From Methanomethylovorans sp. PtaU1.Bin073 (GTDB lineage: Archaea > Halobacteriota > Methanosarcinia > Methanosarcinales > Methanosarcinaceae): a stretch of 13,427 bases of DNA. The notes under the pieces were generated by a model that did no database searches, was not told the origin of the DNA, and saw nothing but the letters and a program-made list of their open reading frames with translations. Made by a program: the position numbers and the translations under genes. Numbering within the stretch: the stretch's first letter is position 1; every line of letters starts with the position of its first letter. Location: NCBI GenBank assembly GCA_002067265.1, contig MVQW01000313.1, forward strand, positions 1 to 13,427. Reading direction: 5' to 3'. Below are positions 6,574 through 13,197 of this stretch, one piece after another.

Positions 6574-7108
6574 AACTGTTGCATAGTTGTAATATTGCAG
6601 CTTCTGGATGGGAATGTATTACTTCATCCAGTTGCCTTTTACAGTCTGTGGGGATATTCAGAGTAGTATCTTTTTCAATGAAGTCTATTATGGATTCGTT
6701 TTCTGTGAGTTCTATAACATCGAAGTCGTTTACCATTAACATTACTTCCAGAATCGACTTCCGAATTGAATCCTCATCCTCTTTTTGAGAGCTGATAACG
6801 GCTTTATCATGATGCTTGAGTTCAGCATGCGCTTTTTCAATTTCAGGGGCTAGAATCTCCATTCCTGCTTTCATAGCTCTGGATGCAGCAAGTACCTGAA
6901 GAAGCAGTATTTCATCAGACTCAAACATATCTCCTACTTCTCTCATGGCTGCTATGCATCCCTCTTCAGCAAGTATTACGGGATCTATGCCTTTATCTAT
7001 CCCTTCTGTTACAGCTGAGTTAATTTCCTTTTCATCAAATTCCTTGATGGACTTCCTGATCCTGAAGAGAACATCGTCCTTTGTTTTTTCCATATTGGTT
7101 TTTAGCAC
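6572..7108 (-). CDS. Degenerate corrinoid-protein relative (MtmC/MtbC-type cap, cobalamin motif lost)
   Basis: The 178-aa protein has the four-helix cap domain of methyltransferase corrinoid proteins (about 13-95): GIDPVILAEEGCIAAMREVG, FESDEILLLQVLAASRAMKAGM and ILAP are recognisable. The normal continuation is a Rossmann B12 domain starting VIGTVxGDxHDIGKNIV. Here residues 104-120 align to it without gaps, but the axial histidine is Asp113, the glycine is Arg116 and the GT pair is Ser-Ser. The protein then ends at the position of the usual GLSAL strand, so the second half of the domain, with its glycine-rich motif, is absent. Cobamide binding in the usual base-off/His-on mode should be impossible. 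The frame is intact, and GTG at 7108 has a consensus AGGAGGT 6 nt upstream, so this looks expressed rather than dead. A sensory, chaperone or regulatory role in methylotrophic metabolism is inference only. Confidence 0.85.
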   Translation of the reverse strand: MLKTNMEKTKDDVLFRIRKSIKEFDEKEINSAVTEGIDKGIDPVILAEEGCIAAMREVGDMFESDEILLLQVLAASRAMKAGMEILAPEIEKAHAELKHHDKAVISSQKEDEDSIRKSILEVMLMVNDFDVIELTENESIIDFIEKDTTLNIPTDCKRQLDEVIHSHPEAAILQLCNS

Positions 7109-7114
7109 AATACT

Positions 7115-7121
7115 ACCTCCT
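7115..7121 (-). promoter_or_regulatory. Consensus ribosome-binding site that fixes a GTG start
   Basis: On the minus strand AGGAGGT lies 6 nt before GTG (7106-7108). The next in-frame ATG (residue 6) would be about 21 nt away, so the GTG is the real start. This is the best Shine-Dalgarno match in the window. Confidence 0.8.
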
Positions 7122-7141
7122 GCATCCCTCTATGATTAAGC

Positions 7142-7208
7142 AGGAACATTGTAATATATTCGACAAAAACCAAGTTGTACTTAAATCTGTCGAGGGCTGA
7201 ATGTTCCT
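7142..7208 (-). ncRNA. Candidate structured 5' leader (three nested stems) of the corrinoid-like gene
   Basis: Three inverted repeats are nested around one centre: AGGAACATT (7142-7150) with AATGTTCCT (7200-7208), 9 bp; TCGACA (7160-7165) with TGTCGA (7188-7193), 6 bp; and AAGT (7172-7175) with ACTT (7179-7182), 4 bp closing a 3-nt loop. The internal loops are 9/6 and 6/5 nt. The outer stem starts almost exactly where a TATA box at 7229-7236 would place transcription initiation, so the mRNA would begin with the hairpin. About 20 nt separate it from the AGGAGGT site, which stays unpaired in this fold. It could be a cis-regulatory element, an mRNA-stabilising 5' hairpin, or a DNA operator. I see no match to a known riboswitch. 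Confidence 0.45.
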
Positions 7209-7228
7209 CAGTAATCTATCCTTCGCAT

Positions 7229-7236
7229 TTTATAAA
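7229..7236 (-). promoter_or_regulatory. TATA box for the corrinoid-like gene
   Basis: TTTATAAA (palindromic) is flanked by T- and A-runs. Counting about 25 nt downstream on the minus strand gives a start near 7206-7208, which coincides with the first base of the outer leader stem. No other good TATA box was seen between leuB and this gene. Confidence 0.5.
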
Positions 7237-7315
7237 AAAAGAAAAATAATATGTACCAATCCACTATTAGTGAACAAAACAACATAAAATATAAAAATTA
7301 CTATCTTGTATTGGG

Positions 7316-7335
7316 AAAAAGGAATAAATTATTCC
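7316..7335 (-). terminator. Intrinsic-terminator-like hairpin downstream of leuB
   Basis: GGAATAA (7321-7327) and TTATTCC (7329-7335) are perfect 7-bp inverted arms around one base. On the minus strand the hairpin is followed at once by TTTTT (7320-7316). It is the likely end of the leuD-leuB transcript, about 50 nt past the leuB stop. Confidence 0.5.
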
Positions 7336-7356
7336 AAAGAGATAAATGAATGCTAA

Positions 7357-7374
7357 TACCTGCAGCTGCAGGTA
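7357..7374. repeat. 18-bp perfect palindrome after leuB
   Basis: TACCTGCAGCTGCAGGTA is its own reverse complement, with no mismatch. It begins 7 nt beyond the leuB stop codon on the minus strand. In RNA it would form a 7-bp GC-containing stem with an AGCU loop, upstream of the second, AT-rich terminator-like hairpin. It may contribute to termination or 3'-end protection, or be a protein-binding site. Confidence 0.75.
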
Positions 7375-7381
7375 CTACATT

Positions 7382-8509
7382 TTACATTGAAGATATTATT
7401 CTCGCAATATCGTCGCCCACATCGGATGTTGTTGACGTGCCACCCATATCATAGGTCTTCACATTATTGTTAAGGATGTTCCTTTCAATAGCAGCAACAA
7501 TTGCATCCGCAGCCTCTTTTTCTCCAAGCTGTTCCAACATAAGTGAACCTGCCCAGATAGTAGCTATGGGGTTTACTTTATTTTGTCCCTTGTACTTGGG
7601 TGCAGAACCATGTATGGGCTCGAACATACTTGTACCCTCCGGGTTGATATTTCCTCCAGGGGCCAGTCCAAGTCCGCCCTGTACCATTGCACCAAGGTCT
7701 GTAATTATATCTCCAAACATGTTAGGAGTAACAACTACGTCAAACCACTCTGGATTTTTCACAAACCACATGGTGATGGCATCTACATAGTTAAAGTCCG
7801 TCGATATTTCCGGATAACTTGAAGCTATGTCCTGGAATTCACTTCTCCAAAATCCATATATATCAGAAAGTACATTTGCCTTGTCCACTGAAGATACATG
7901 TTTCTTTCTTTTCATAGCAAGGTCGAAAGCGTATTTGATCACTCTTCGGGTACCTTCTTTTGAGATCATACCAATCTGGTAAGCAATTTCCTCGCTATCT
8001 GTCTCAATATCCAGGCCGAACTTCGCAGAATAAAGATTCCTTTTAACTTCCAGCAGGTTTTTACTAACACCCTTTTGGGCTTTTCCACCGATACCTATGT
8101 AAAAATCCTCGGTATTTTCCCGCACCACGGTGAAATCTATGTCCTGAGGAGTTTTTTCCTTTATAGGTGTCCATACACCTTCAAGCAATTTTATAGGCCT
8201 GAGGTTTACATACTGGTCGAAATAGAACCTTGCCGCCAGAAGAATTCCCTTTTCCAGAACCCCCGGTGCTACTCGAGGGTCCCCTATGGAGCCAAGGTAT
8301 ATCACAGGGTAATTGGAAAGTTCTTTGAGTGTATCAAGGGAAATTAGTTCTCCTGTTTGCAGGTAGTGATCAGCACCCATCGGAAATTCTATCCAATCAA
8401 CATCAAATCCGAATTTCTCGCCTGCAGTCTCTATTACTTTTCTTCCTTCGGCAATGATCTCTGGTCCTATTCCATCGCCAGGAATTACTGGAATCTTGTA
8501 CTGAGTCAT
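7382..8509 (-). CDS. leuB: 3-Isopropylmalate dehydrogenase (isocitrate/isopropylmalate dehydrogenase family)
   Basis: It oxidatively decarboxylates 3-isopropylmalate to 2-oxoisocaproate with NAD+ in leucine synthesis. From the chosen start (375 aa), GDGIGPE is near residues 11-17, the substrate-contact block [10 protein letters not shown] is at 130-139, the catalytic Lys is in DKANVLSD (209-216), metal-binding aspartates are in NMFGDIITD (263-271), and the cofactor loop is FEPIHGSAP (297-305). Length and motifs are normal. The ATG ending at 8509 is preferred over the ATG two codons upstream (8515). AAGGA directly abuts the upstream ATG (no spacing) but stands 6 nt from this one. leuD precedes it by 31 nt. 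A homoisocitrate dehydrogenase role (AksF, coenzyme B synthesis) cannot be excluded from motifs, but the leuD partner favours leucine. Confidence 0.9.
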   Translation of the reverse strand: MTQYKIPVIPGDGIGPEIIAEGRKVIETAGEKFGFDVDWIEFPMGADHYLQTGELISLDTLKELSNYPVIYLGSIGDPRVAPGVLEKGILLAARFYFDQYVNLRPIKLLEGVWTPIKEKTPQDIDFTVVRENTEDFYIGIGGKAQKGVSKNLLEVKRNLYSAKFGLDIETDSEEIAYQIGMISKEGTRRVIKYAFDLAMKRKKHVSSVDKANVLSDIYGFWRSEFQDIASSYPEISTDFNYVDAITMWFVKNPEWFDVVVTPNMFGDIITDLGAMVQGGLGLAPGGNINPEGTSMFEPIHGSAPKYKGQNKVNPIATIWAGSLMLEQLGEKEAADAIVAAIERNILNNNVKTYDMGGTSTTSDVGDDIARIISSM

Positions 8510-8540
8510 ATTCATTCCTTTAAATCTAGATATTATTTTT

Positions 8541-9023
8541 TTACTCTACCATCTTCTTGGCATACTCTATCAGGCCGCCAGAATTTACAATTCCTCTTAC
8601 AAAATCCGGAAGTGGTGTGGCCTGATACTGTTCACCCTTTGTAATATTCTTTATGACTCCAGTGGCAAGGTCCACTTCAAGGGTATCTCCATCGTCTATT
8701 CTGTCCGTGTCAGGGCATTCCATGAGTGGAACTCCTATGTTGATGGCATTCCTGAAAAATATACGTGCAAATGATTTTGCTATTACGCAGCCGATCTTTG
8801 TTCCTTTGAGGGCCAAAGGTGCATGTTCTCTCGAAGATCCACAGCCAAAATTGTTACCTGCAACAATTATATCATTCTCTTGCACTTTCTTGGGAAATTC
8901 TGGTCTTACTCCCTCGAAAGCATGTGCTGCAAGTTCTTCGGGTGTGTTCATTATAAGATACCTGCCCGGGATCACAGCATCGGTATCTACGTCATCACCA
9001 AATTTCCAAACTTTTCCTTTCAT
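8541..9023 (-). CDS. leuD: 3-Isopropylmalate dehydratase small subunit
   Basis: This is the swivel-domain subunit of the LeuCD aconitase-family enzyme, which isomerises 2-isopropylmalate to 3-isopropylmalate; the Fe-S large subunit (LeuC) is not in the window. From ATG 9023 the protein is 160 aa, normal for the archaeal short form. It shows [14 protein letters not shown] near the start and the conserved [13 protein letters not shown] at 56-68. The specificity loop reads YLIM (22-25). Methanogen homoaconitase small subunits (HacB) are reported to carry an arginine here (YLRT), so the isopropylmalate role is favoured. The start at 9023 is chosen over GTG 9032 because GTGAT lies 4 nt upstream and [15 protein letters not shown] is the usual N terminus. 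It is the first gene of a leuD-leuB operon. Confidence 0.92.
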   Translation of the reverse strand: MKGKVWKFGDDVDTDAVIPGRYLIMNTPEELAAHAFEGVRPEFPKKVQENDIIVAGNNFGCGSSREHAPLALKGTKIGCVIAKSFARIFFRNAINIGVPLMECPDTDRIDDGDTLEVDLATGVIKNITKGEQYQATPLPDFVRGIVNSGGLIEYAKKMVE

Positions 9024-9040
9024 ATTTATCACAGCCAGAC

Positions 9041-9070
9041 ATATAATTATATTTATGATTGTAATATTGC
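9041..9070 (-). promoter_or_regulatory. Probable promoter of leuD-leuB
   Basis: On the minus strand this AT-rich stretch contains ATAAATATAATTATAT, upstream of the GTGAT ribosome-binding site and the leuD ATG. Which TATA-like octamer is used is unclear; the closest would give a nearly leaderless mRNA and the farther ones a leader of about 17 nt. The rest of the gap to the HerA-like gene (9071-9159) shows nothing else. Confidence 0.35.
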
Positions 9071-9159
9071 CAGATTTTGAACTGACATCAACTACCTAAA
9101 TACAATAATCCTAAATAATACTAATGTAAGTGGATAATAGTGTATATTTTCTCTCAGAA

Positions 9160-10464
9160 TTAAGTTTCATTGTTTTTTTTCTGTTTATGGCTGGGTAATG
9201 CAGTTGGTTCATTACCACCGTGCCAGCTAAGTCGCGGCCGCATTCTTATCACATGAGCCGCTTCCGTGGTGTCATCAAGTATGAAAGCTATTCCTTGTTC
9301 CATTCCCATTTTTCGGATCGAATCGCCAATATCCTCCTTCATGTAGTTTGGTCTGAACGATTCAAGAGCATTGATATCTTCTGCTGCTGTTAGGCGGTGG
9401 CATATCAGTATGTCTGATTGCGAAGTAACTTCCGGGTCAAGGGCTGAAGGACGTTGTGTAGCAAGAATAAGTGAAAGTCCCGGTTGCCGGCCCTGCCGTA
9501 ACCATTCATTGGTAAGTACGTCCGAAGCAAGAGTTTTGTTTCTGGTTGGTATAAATAAATGCGCTTCATCTATGAACATCCAGGTCATAGGTATGCCTGT
9601 ATTATCATGTTCTTTCCCCATTAATATGCGTTCTTCGGATCTTCTTGCCTCTAAACGTTGGTAGTATATTTCCTTGCTGATATGCCCTACTATGGAAGCT
9701 CTGATATCCAGATCCTTAAGGGTACTGACATCCAATATAGCTGTGCAACCTCTGCGCACAAGATCATTTATATGAACTCCTTCTTCTGTAAAAACACCCC
9801 ATGAAGATGCGGTTCTGACGTAGTTTTCAGCAGCACTCTTTGTCACAATGTCAGCTCTTTCATCTTCCAATACCTTGTCCATTATAGCATCAAATGAAAA
9901 ATTACTGTACATTGATCTGAGTTCTGCGATAACTCTAATAAGCAGTACTCCTAGAGGTGATACTTCATCTATTTTGAAGATCTTGCACCATGCATAGCCA
10001 TCCATTGAATGGATAGGTATTGAAAATGGAATAACTTCTATGTTTTGTTCCTTGTACTTTTTTACACTGCCTAAAGGGACAAATATTTTGATATCGAATT
10101 CTTTTGGGGTCAGGGACCATTGCTTAAGTAAGCTTTCCTGTGGTTCATTGGCTTTTTTCATTGTCCAGAATATTCCCATTGTATCGATGACAAGAGAAGC
10201 TATATTGTTCCTTATCGTTTCCGGAAGCAATGCGAGTTCTTCTATAAGGGTACCCATTGTATAAGATTTTCCATATCCTCTTTTGCCACATATAAGAATA
10301 CAATGCGGCCCAAGAGCATCCAATCCTATATAAGAACCAGCTGAGCCATCCAGTGCAAGATATCTCCCAAGATTTAGAAGCCCCTGTTCTTCTTTATTTC
10401 TTCTTCCAAGAACATATCGTTTTTTGGCAACGCCTGCTCCAAAAGTATCAGAGATAGAATCCAT
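9160..10464 (-). CDS. HerA-like ATPase / DUF87-type hexameric translocase
   Basis: The 434-aa protein belongs to the HerA/FtsK superfamily of P-loop motor ATPases. Motifs in order are a short N-terminal beta region, Walker A GKRGYGKSYT (60-69), Walker B MFIDEAH (296-302), the GRQPG block with Arg326 (a candidate trans-acting arginine), and the sensor ATQRPSALDPEV (335-346). C-terminal beta strands and a basic Lys-rich tail follow. Bona fide HerA works with the NurA nuclease in DNA end resection; no nurA, rad50 or mre11 lies in the window, so the partner and exact role are open. The protein is shorter than typical HerA (~500 aa) and its N-terminal HAS-barrel seems reduced, so it may be one of the stand-alone DUF87 ATPases. 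The ATG at 10464 has no ribosome-binding site and a TATA box at the distance expected for a leaderless mRNA. Confidence 0.88.
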   Translation of the reverse strand: MDSISDTFGAGVAKKRYVLGRRNKEEQGLLNLGRYLALDGSAGSYIGLDALGPHCILICGKRGYGKSYTMGTLIEELALLPETIRNNIASLVIDTMGIFWTMKKANEPQESLLKQWSLTPKEFDIKIFVPLGSVKKYKEQNIEVIPFSIPIHSMDGYAWCKIFKIDEVSPLGVLLIRVIAELRSMYSNFSFDAIMDKVLEDERADIVTKSAAENYVRTASSWGVFTEEGVHINDLVRRGCTAILDVSTLKDLDIRASIVGHISKEIYYQRLEARRSEERILMGKEHDNTGIPMTWMFIDEAHLFIPTRNKTLASDVLTNEWLRQGRQPGLSLILATQRPSALDPEVTSQSDILICHRLTAAEDINALESFRPNYMKEDIGDSIRKMGMEQGIAFILDDTTEAAHVIRMRPRLSWHGGNEPTALPSHKQKKNNET

Positions 10465-10481
10465 AGACGGAGAATATACTA

Positions 10482-10491
10482 TATTTATATA
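10482..10491 (-). promoter_or_regulatory. TATA box of the HerA-like gene; leaderless transcript likely
   Basis: On the minus strand TATATAAATA ends 17 nt before the ATG, so its centre is about 22-24 nt upstream and transcription should begin at or within a few bases of the start codon. No Shine-Dalgarno is present in the 17-nt spacer, which is consistent with a leaderless mRNA. Confidence 0.5.
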
Positions 10492-10554
10492 TTTACCTTT
10501 CTATATTTGAAACCGGCATTTTGTCACTATACTCAATACCTTCAGTTTTCATAT

Positions 10555-11958
10555 TTAATATGAATTCAGTTTAATTATACCTCTGGCTGCAAGCAGTCCC
10601 GTTGCTGCAGAGTTTACCAAGTCCCTGGAAAGACCAGTGCCATCCCCTGCAGCAAATAATCCTTTTACACTTGTTTGCATATTCTTGTCTACGGATACTT
10701 CCATTGCATAAAGTTTTACTTCGGGTGCATACAGGAGCGTAGAGTCAGAGTTGACTCCGGGAATGATCATATTAAGGGTGTCCAGGCCTTCTATTATATC
10801 CATAACTATCCGGTGAGGCAGAGCCATGGAAATATCGCCGGGAGTTATATCCTTTAAGGTATTCATTACATTATTTTTTGCAATCCTTGCTTCAGTGGAG
10901 CGGCGTCCTCTACGCAAATCTCCCATTCTCTGCAATACTGGTTTCCCTCCTCCAATGGTAGTAGCCAGTTTTGCCACTGATTTTGCGTACTTGATTGTGT
11001 TTTCCATCGGATGTGTTAATTCCACATGTACAAGAAAAGCAAAATTTGTGTTATCTGAACTCATAGTATGCATGGAATGTCCATTTGTAGCGATGAATCC
11101 CTGATAATTTTCTTTCACAACAAATCCATGCTCATTGGTACAAAAAGTTCGCACAAAATCATCATATCTGGAAGTACGGATGTGGAATTTAGGGTCATGG
11201 TTTATGCTGGTTACCGGGTCCATTATTATTGCAGGGACCTCTACTCTTACTCCAATATCAACTCCACTAAAACCTGCCTTTATGGAATGCTCAGCCACCA
11301 GCTGGCTCACCCATTCACAGCCAACTCTTCCTGGGCAAAGTAATACATTTTTTGAAGTGATGTGCGTTCCATCCTCAAGTATTACTCCTTTGCATGTGGA
11401 ATCTATAATTATTAGATTGTCAACCCTTGTTCTTAGCATAAAGCGAATGCCTTTGATATCAAGATCATGCTTGAATCGTGAAATGACCTCTTTTGCGTCA
11501 TCTGAACCTATATGTCTCTGCCTTATTTCTATGAACTTGGCACCCACTGATGCTGCCCTACGCTGCAACATCTCAACTTCTTGTTGATCTGGCATGGATA
11601 TCTCGGTTGTGGCACCATATCCCAAAAATATCTCATCAACCTCTTCTACAAGTTTCCAAGCCTCGTTCTCATCATTTGTGAAAGCAGACAGGTCCCCGCC
11701 AATATCTGGTCTGAGGTTCAGGGTGCCATCAGAATAAGTTCCTGCACCACCGACTCCGCACATAATACCACAGGGTATACAGTGAGTGCATTTCATCTCA
11801 GGTTCCAGGGAACAGTGCCTGTCTTTAACATCGCTTCCCATGTCTATAATCAGTACGTTCAATTTATGGTCGGCAAGTTCTCTGGCAGCAAACATGCCTG
11901 CAGGGCCTGCCCCCACTATGATAACATCATAGTCAGGCCTGTTAAAAAAAGAGGTCAT
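10555..11958 (-). CDS. FAD-dependent oxidoreductase (COG2509-type), function unknown
   Basis: The protein has a dinucleotide-binding N terminus, YDVIIVGAGPAG with GAGPAG at residues 16-21 from the chosen start. A cysteine cluster, CTHCIPCGIMC (Cys57, 60, 63, 67), leads into GVGGAGTYSDGTLNL, the hallmark of the COG2509 uncharacterised FAD-dependent dehydrogenases. A second FAD contact, AAGDGTG (436-442), is followed by SRDLVNSAATGLLAARGI. The cysteines could hold an Fe-S cluster or a redox disulfide; the substrate is unknown. No TM segment is seen. Three ATGs occur close together (11967, 11964 and 11958 as first bases). AAAGG abuts the first but is 9 nt from the third, and MTSFFNRPDYDV gives the natural N terminus (467 aa), so the third is preferred. 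It lies 43 nt behind purP and is probably co-transcribed with it. Confidence 0.9.
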   Translation of the reverse strand: MTSFFNRPDYDVIIVGAGPAGMFAARELADHKLNVLIIDMGSDVKDRHCSLEPEMKCTHCIPCGIMCGVGGAGTYSDGTLNLRPDIGGDLSAFTNDENEAWKLVEEVDEIFLGYGATTEISMPDQQEVEMLQRRAASVGAKFIEIRQRHIGSDDAKEVISRFKHDLDIKGIRFMLRTRVDNLIIIDSTCKGVILEDGTHITSKNVLLCPGRVGCEWVSQLVAEHSIKAGFSGVDIGVRVEVPAIIMDPVTSINHDPKFHIRTSRYDDFVRTFCTNEHGFVVKENYQGFIATNGHSMHTMSSDNTNFAFLVHVELTHPMENTIKYAKSVAKLATTIGGGKPVLQRMGDLRRGRRSTEARIAKNNVMNTLKDITPGDISMALPHRIVMDIIEGLDTLNMIIPGVNSDSTLLYAPEVKLYAMEVSVDKNMQTSVKGLFAAGDGTGLSRDLVNSAATGLLAARGIIKLNSY

Positions 11959-12001
11959 GCACATCATCCTTTCAAATATGAACGATATGCAGTATGTTTT
12001 C

Positions 12002-13069
12002 TCAAGATAAAATCTTATCCAGTTGTTTAAGTTTTCTGGCGAGAGCGATTTCTTGGGCTATCCGTCTTCCTGTTGAAAGTCCAGGTTCTATGAAGTCTGA
12101 ATATGGAGAACCTCCCGGATAAAGGTTAGTGCCTGCAACTATACGGGCAGATATCTCAAAGACCTTTATCTCAAGTTTATCCGTGAATACTGTTTCAAGG
12201 CAGAAGGGGCCTATCATGCCGTCAAACAGTTTTAATGATTGTTCCACTACTCTTTCTCCAAGTTCGAATATGAGGGGGAGCAATGACTCTCTTGCAACGA
12301 GTGGAACATTTCCTGTGACCACGTATGTAGGGTGGATTCCAGCATCTTCAAGCTCCCGTGGGGAACCCAGCCTGAAGATCTCATCCGCATTTGATTCTAC
12401 TCGCCTGTCCATGCTTAGCATTTCCAGAACACCTGTGCTTAGAGCATATCCTTCTGTCTTCAGGGGCGAGTAGAAGAAATGAAGGTAATACCTTGTGCCT
12501 ACTATGAATTCCTGAATATTGTACTTCTGGGTCTGATCCACATTTTCTAGGAACTCCTGATAGTTCTTAGCAACAAAAAAACCACGCCCTCCTTTAGCTC
12601 CATGGTATTTTACCATAACAGGCCCGTTTATTTCTTCGGGCTTAACTAATTTGGGCATGTGGATTCGCGCACCTTCTAGCCATTCTCTTTCTTTATTCCT
12701 GTCAGATTCCCATTCGAGCACATTCCTGTTACCAAAAGTTGGAACCGGGAATTCCATGAATTTCTCTGTACCAAGGTATTCCACAAAAGAGCCATGTGGC
12801 ACAACGATAGCATTCTTCTTCACAAGCTGTTCCGCTATTCTTGGAATTTCCTGGTAGTTATCTACTACAATGAACTCGTCTGGCTTTGCTTTAGGGAAAG
12901 CATTATAAAATTTAGGTGGTTTGCCGACGCAGATGCCAATAGTCTTGAAACCCTCCTTTCTTGCACCGTCGAATATCTGAAGGCTCGAGTGAGAGCATAC
13001 AGTTGCAATTGCAAGATTATCCAGATCATAGGTTTCGATGATTTTCATGATTTGGTTTTTTTCTATCAT
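12002..13069 (-). CDS. purP: Formate-dependent FAICAR synthetase (AICAR-formate ligase)
   Basis: PurP converts AICAR, formate and ATP to FAICAR, ADP and phosphate, the penultimate step of IMP synthesis. It replaces the folate-dependent PurH transformylase in archaea that lack tetrahydrofolate, as methanogens do. The 355-aa protein has the family N terminus with YDLDNLAIATVCSHSSLQI, then VPHGSFVEYLG (90-100), the ATP-grasp loop VMVKYHGAKGGRGFFVA (151-167), GTRYYLHFFYSP (191-202), and the C-terminal catalytic block GPFCLETVFTD (287-297) with FEISARIVAGTNLYPGGSPY (304-323). Length and order are normal. The start is the ATG at 13069; the in-frame Met8 would cut into the conserved N terminus. The promoter region faces that of a winged-helix regulator, and the FAD oxidoreductase follows downstream. 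Confidence 0.95.
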   Translation of the reverse strand: MIEKNQIMKIIETYDLDNLAIATVCSHSSLQIFDGARKEGFKTIGICVGKPPKFYNAFPKAKPDEFIVVDNYQEIPRIAEQLVKKNAIVVPHGSFVEYLGTEKFMEFPVPTFGNRNVLEWESDRNKEREWLEGARIHMPKLVKPEEINGPVMVKYHGAKGGRGFFVAKNYQEFLENVDQTQKYNIQEFIVGTRYYLHFFYSPLKTEGYALSTGVLEMLSMDRRVESNADEIFRLGSPRELEDAGIHPTYVVTGNVPLVARESLLPLIFELGERVVEQSLKLFDGMIGPFCLETVFTDKLEIKVFEISARIVAGTNLYPGGSPYSDFIEPGLSTGRRIAQEIALARKLKQLDKILS

Positions 13070-13087
13070 TGTTGTGCCCCAAAAAGT

Positions 13088-13146
13088 TACATTATATTGT
13101 TCTATCTATTTTTTAAGTTTGCGGAATAATTCGATAACTGCGAATT
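13088..13146. promoter_or_regulatory. Divergent promoter region of purP and the HTH gene, with a 6-7-6 dyad
   Basis: Two TATA-like stretches serve purP on the minus strand: CAATATAATG (about 13091-13100, giving a nearly leaderless start) or CTTAAAAAATAG (about 13108-13119, giving a leader of about 18 nt). AATTCG (13128-13133) and CGAATT (13141-13146) form a perfect dyad with a 7-bp spacer, a shape typical of a dimeric winged-helix operator. No clear TATA box or ribosome-binding site was found for the rightward gene. Confidence 0.4.
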
Positions 13147-13197
13147 GTTTGGTAGTTTACGGAAAAGTTATGAAGTTCGTGGCTAATATAGTAAAAT

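Noticed and set aside
7142..7208. Cobalamin riboswitch upstream of the corrinoid-like gene
   Set aside because: The hairpin is too small, no B12-box-like sequence was recognised, and the class is essentially bacterial; kept only as an unnamed structured leader.
7382..8509. Homoisocitrate dehydrogenase (AksF) as the primary call
   Set aside because: Motifs do not separate the two functions firmly, but the leuD partner with a YLIM loop favours isopropylmalate; retained only as an alternative.
8653..9099. 148-aa frame on the + strand over leuD
   Set aside because: It is a shadow of a clearly conserved leuD; its Ser/Pro-rich composition is typical of antisense translation.
11135..11587. 150-aa frame on the + strand over the FAD oxidoreductase (likewise 11581-12030)
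   Set aside because: Both are antisense to conserved FAD-protein sequence, and neither has a ribosome-binding site or domain.
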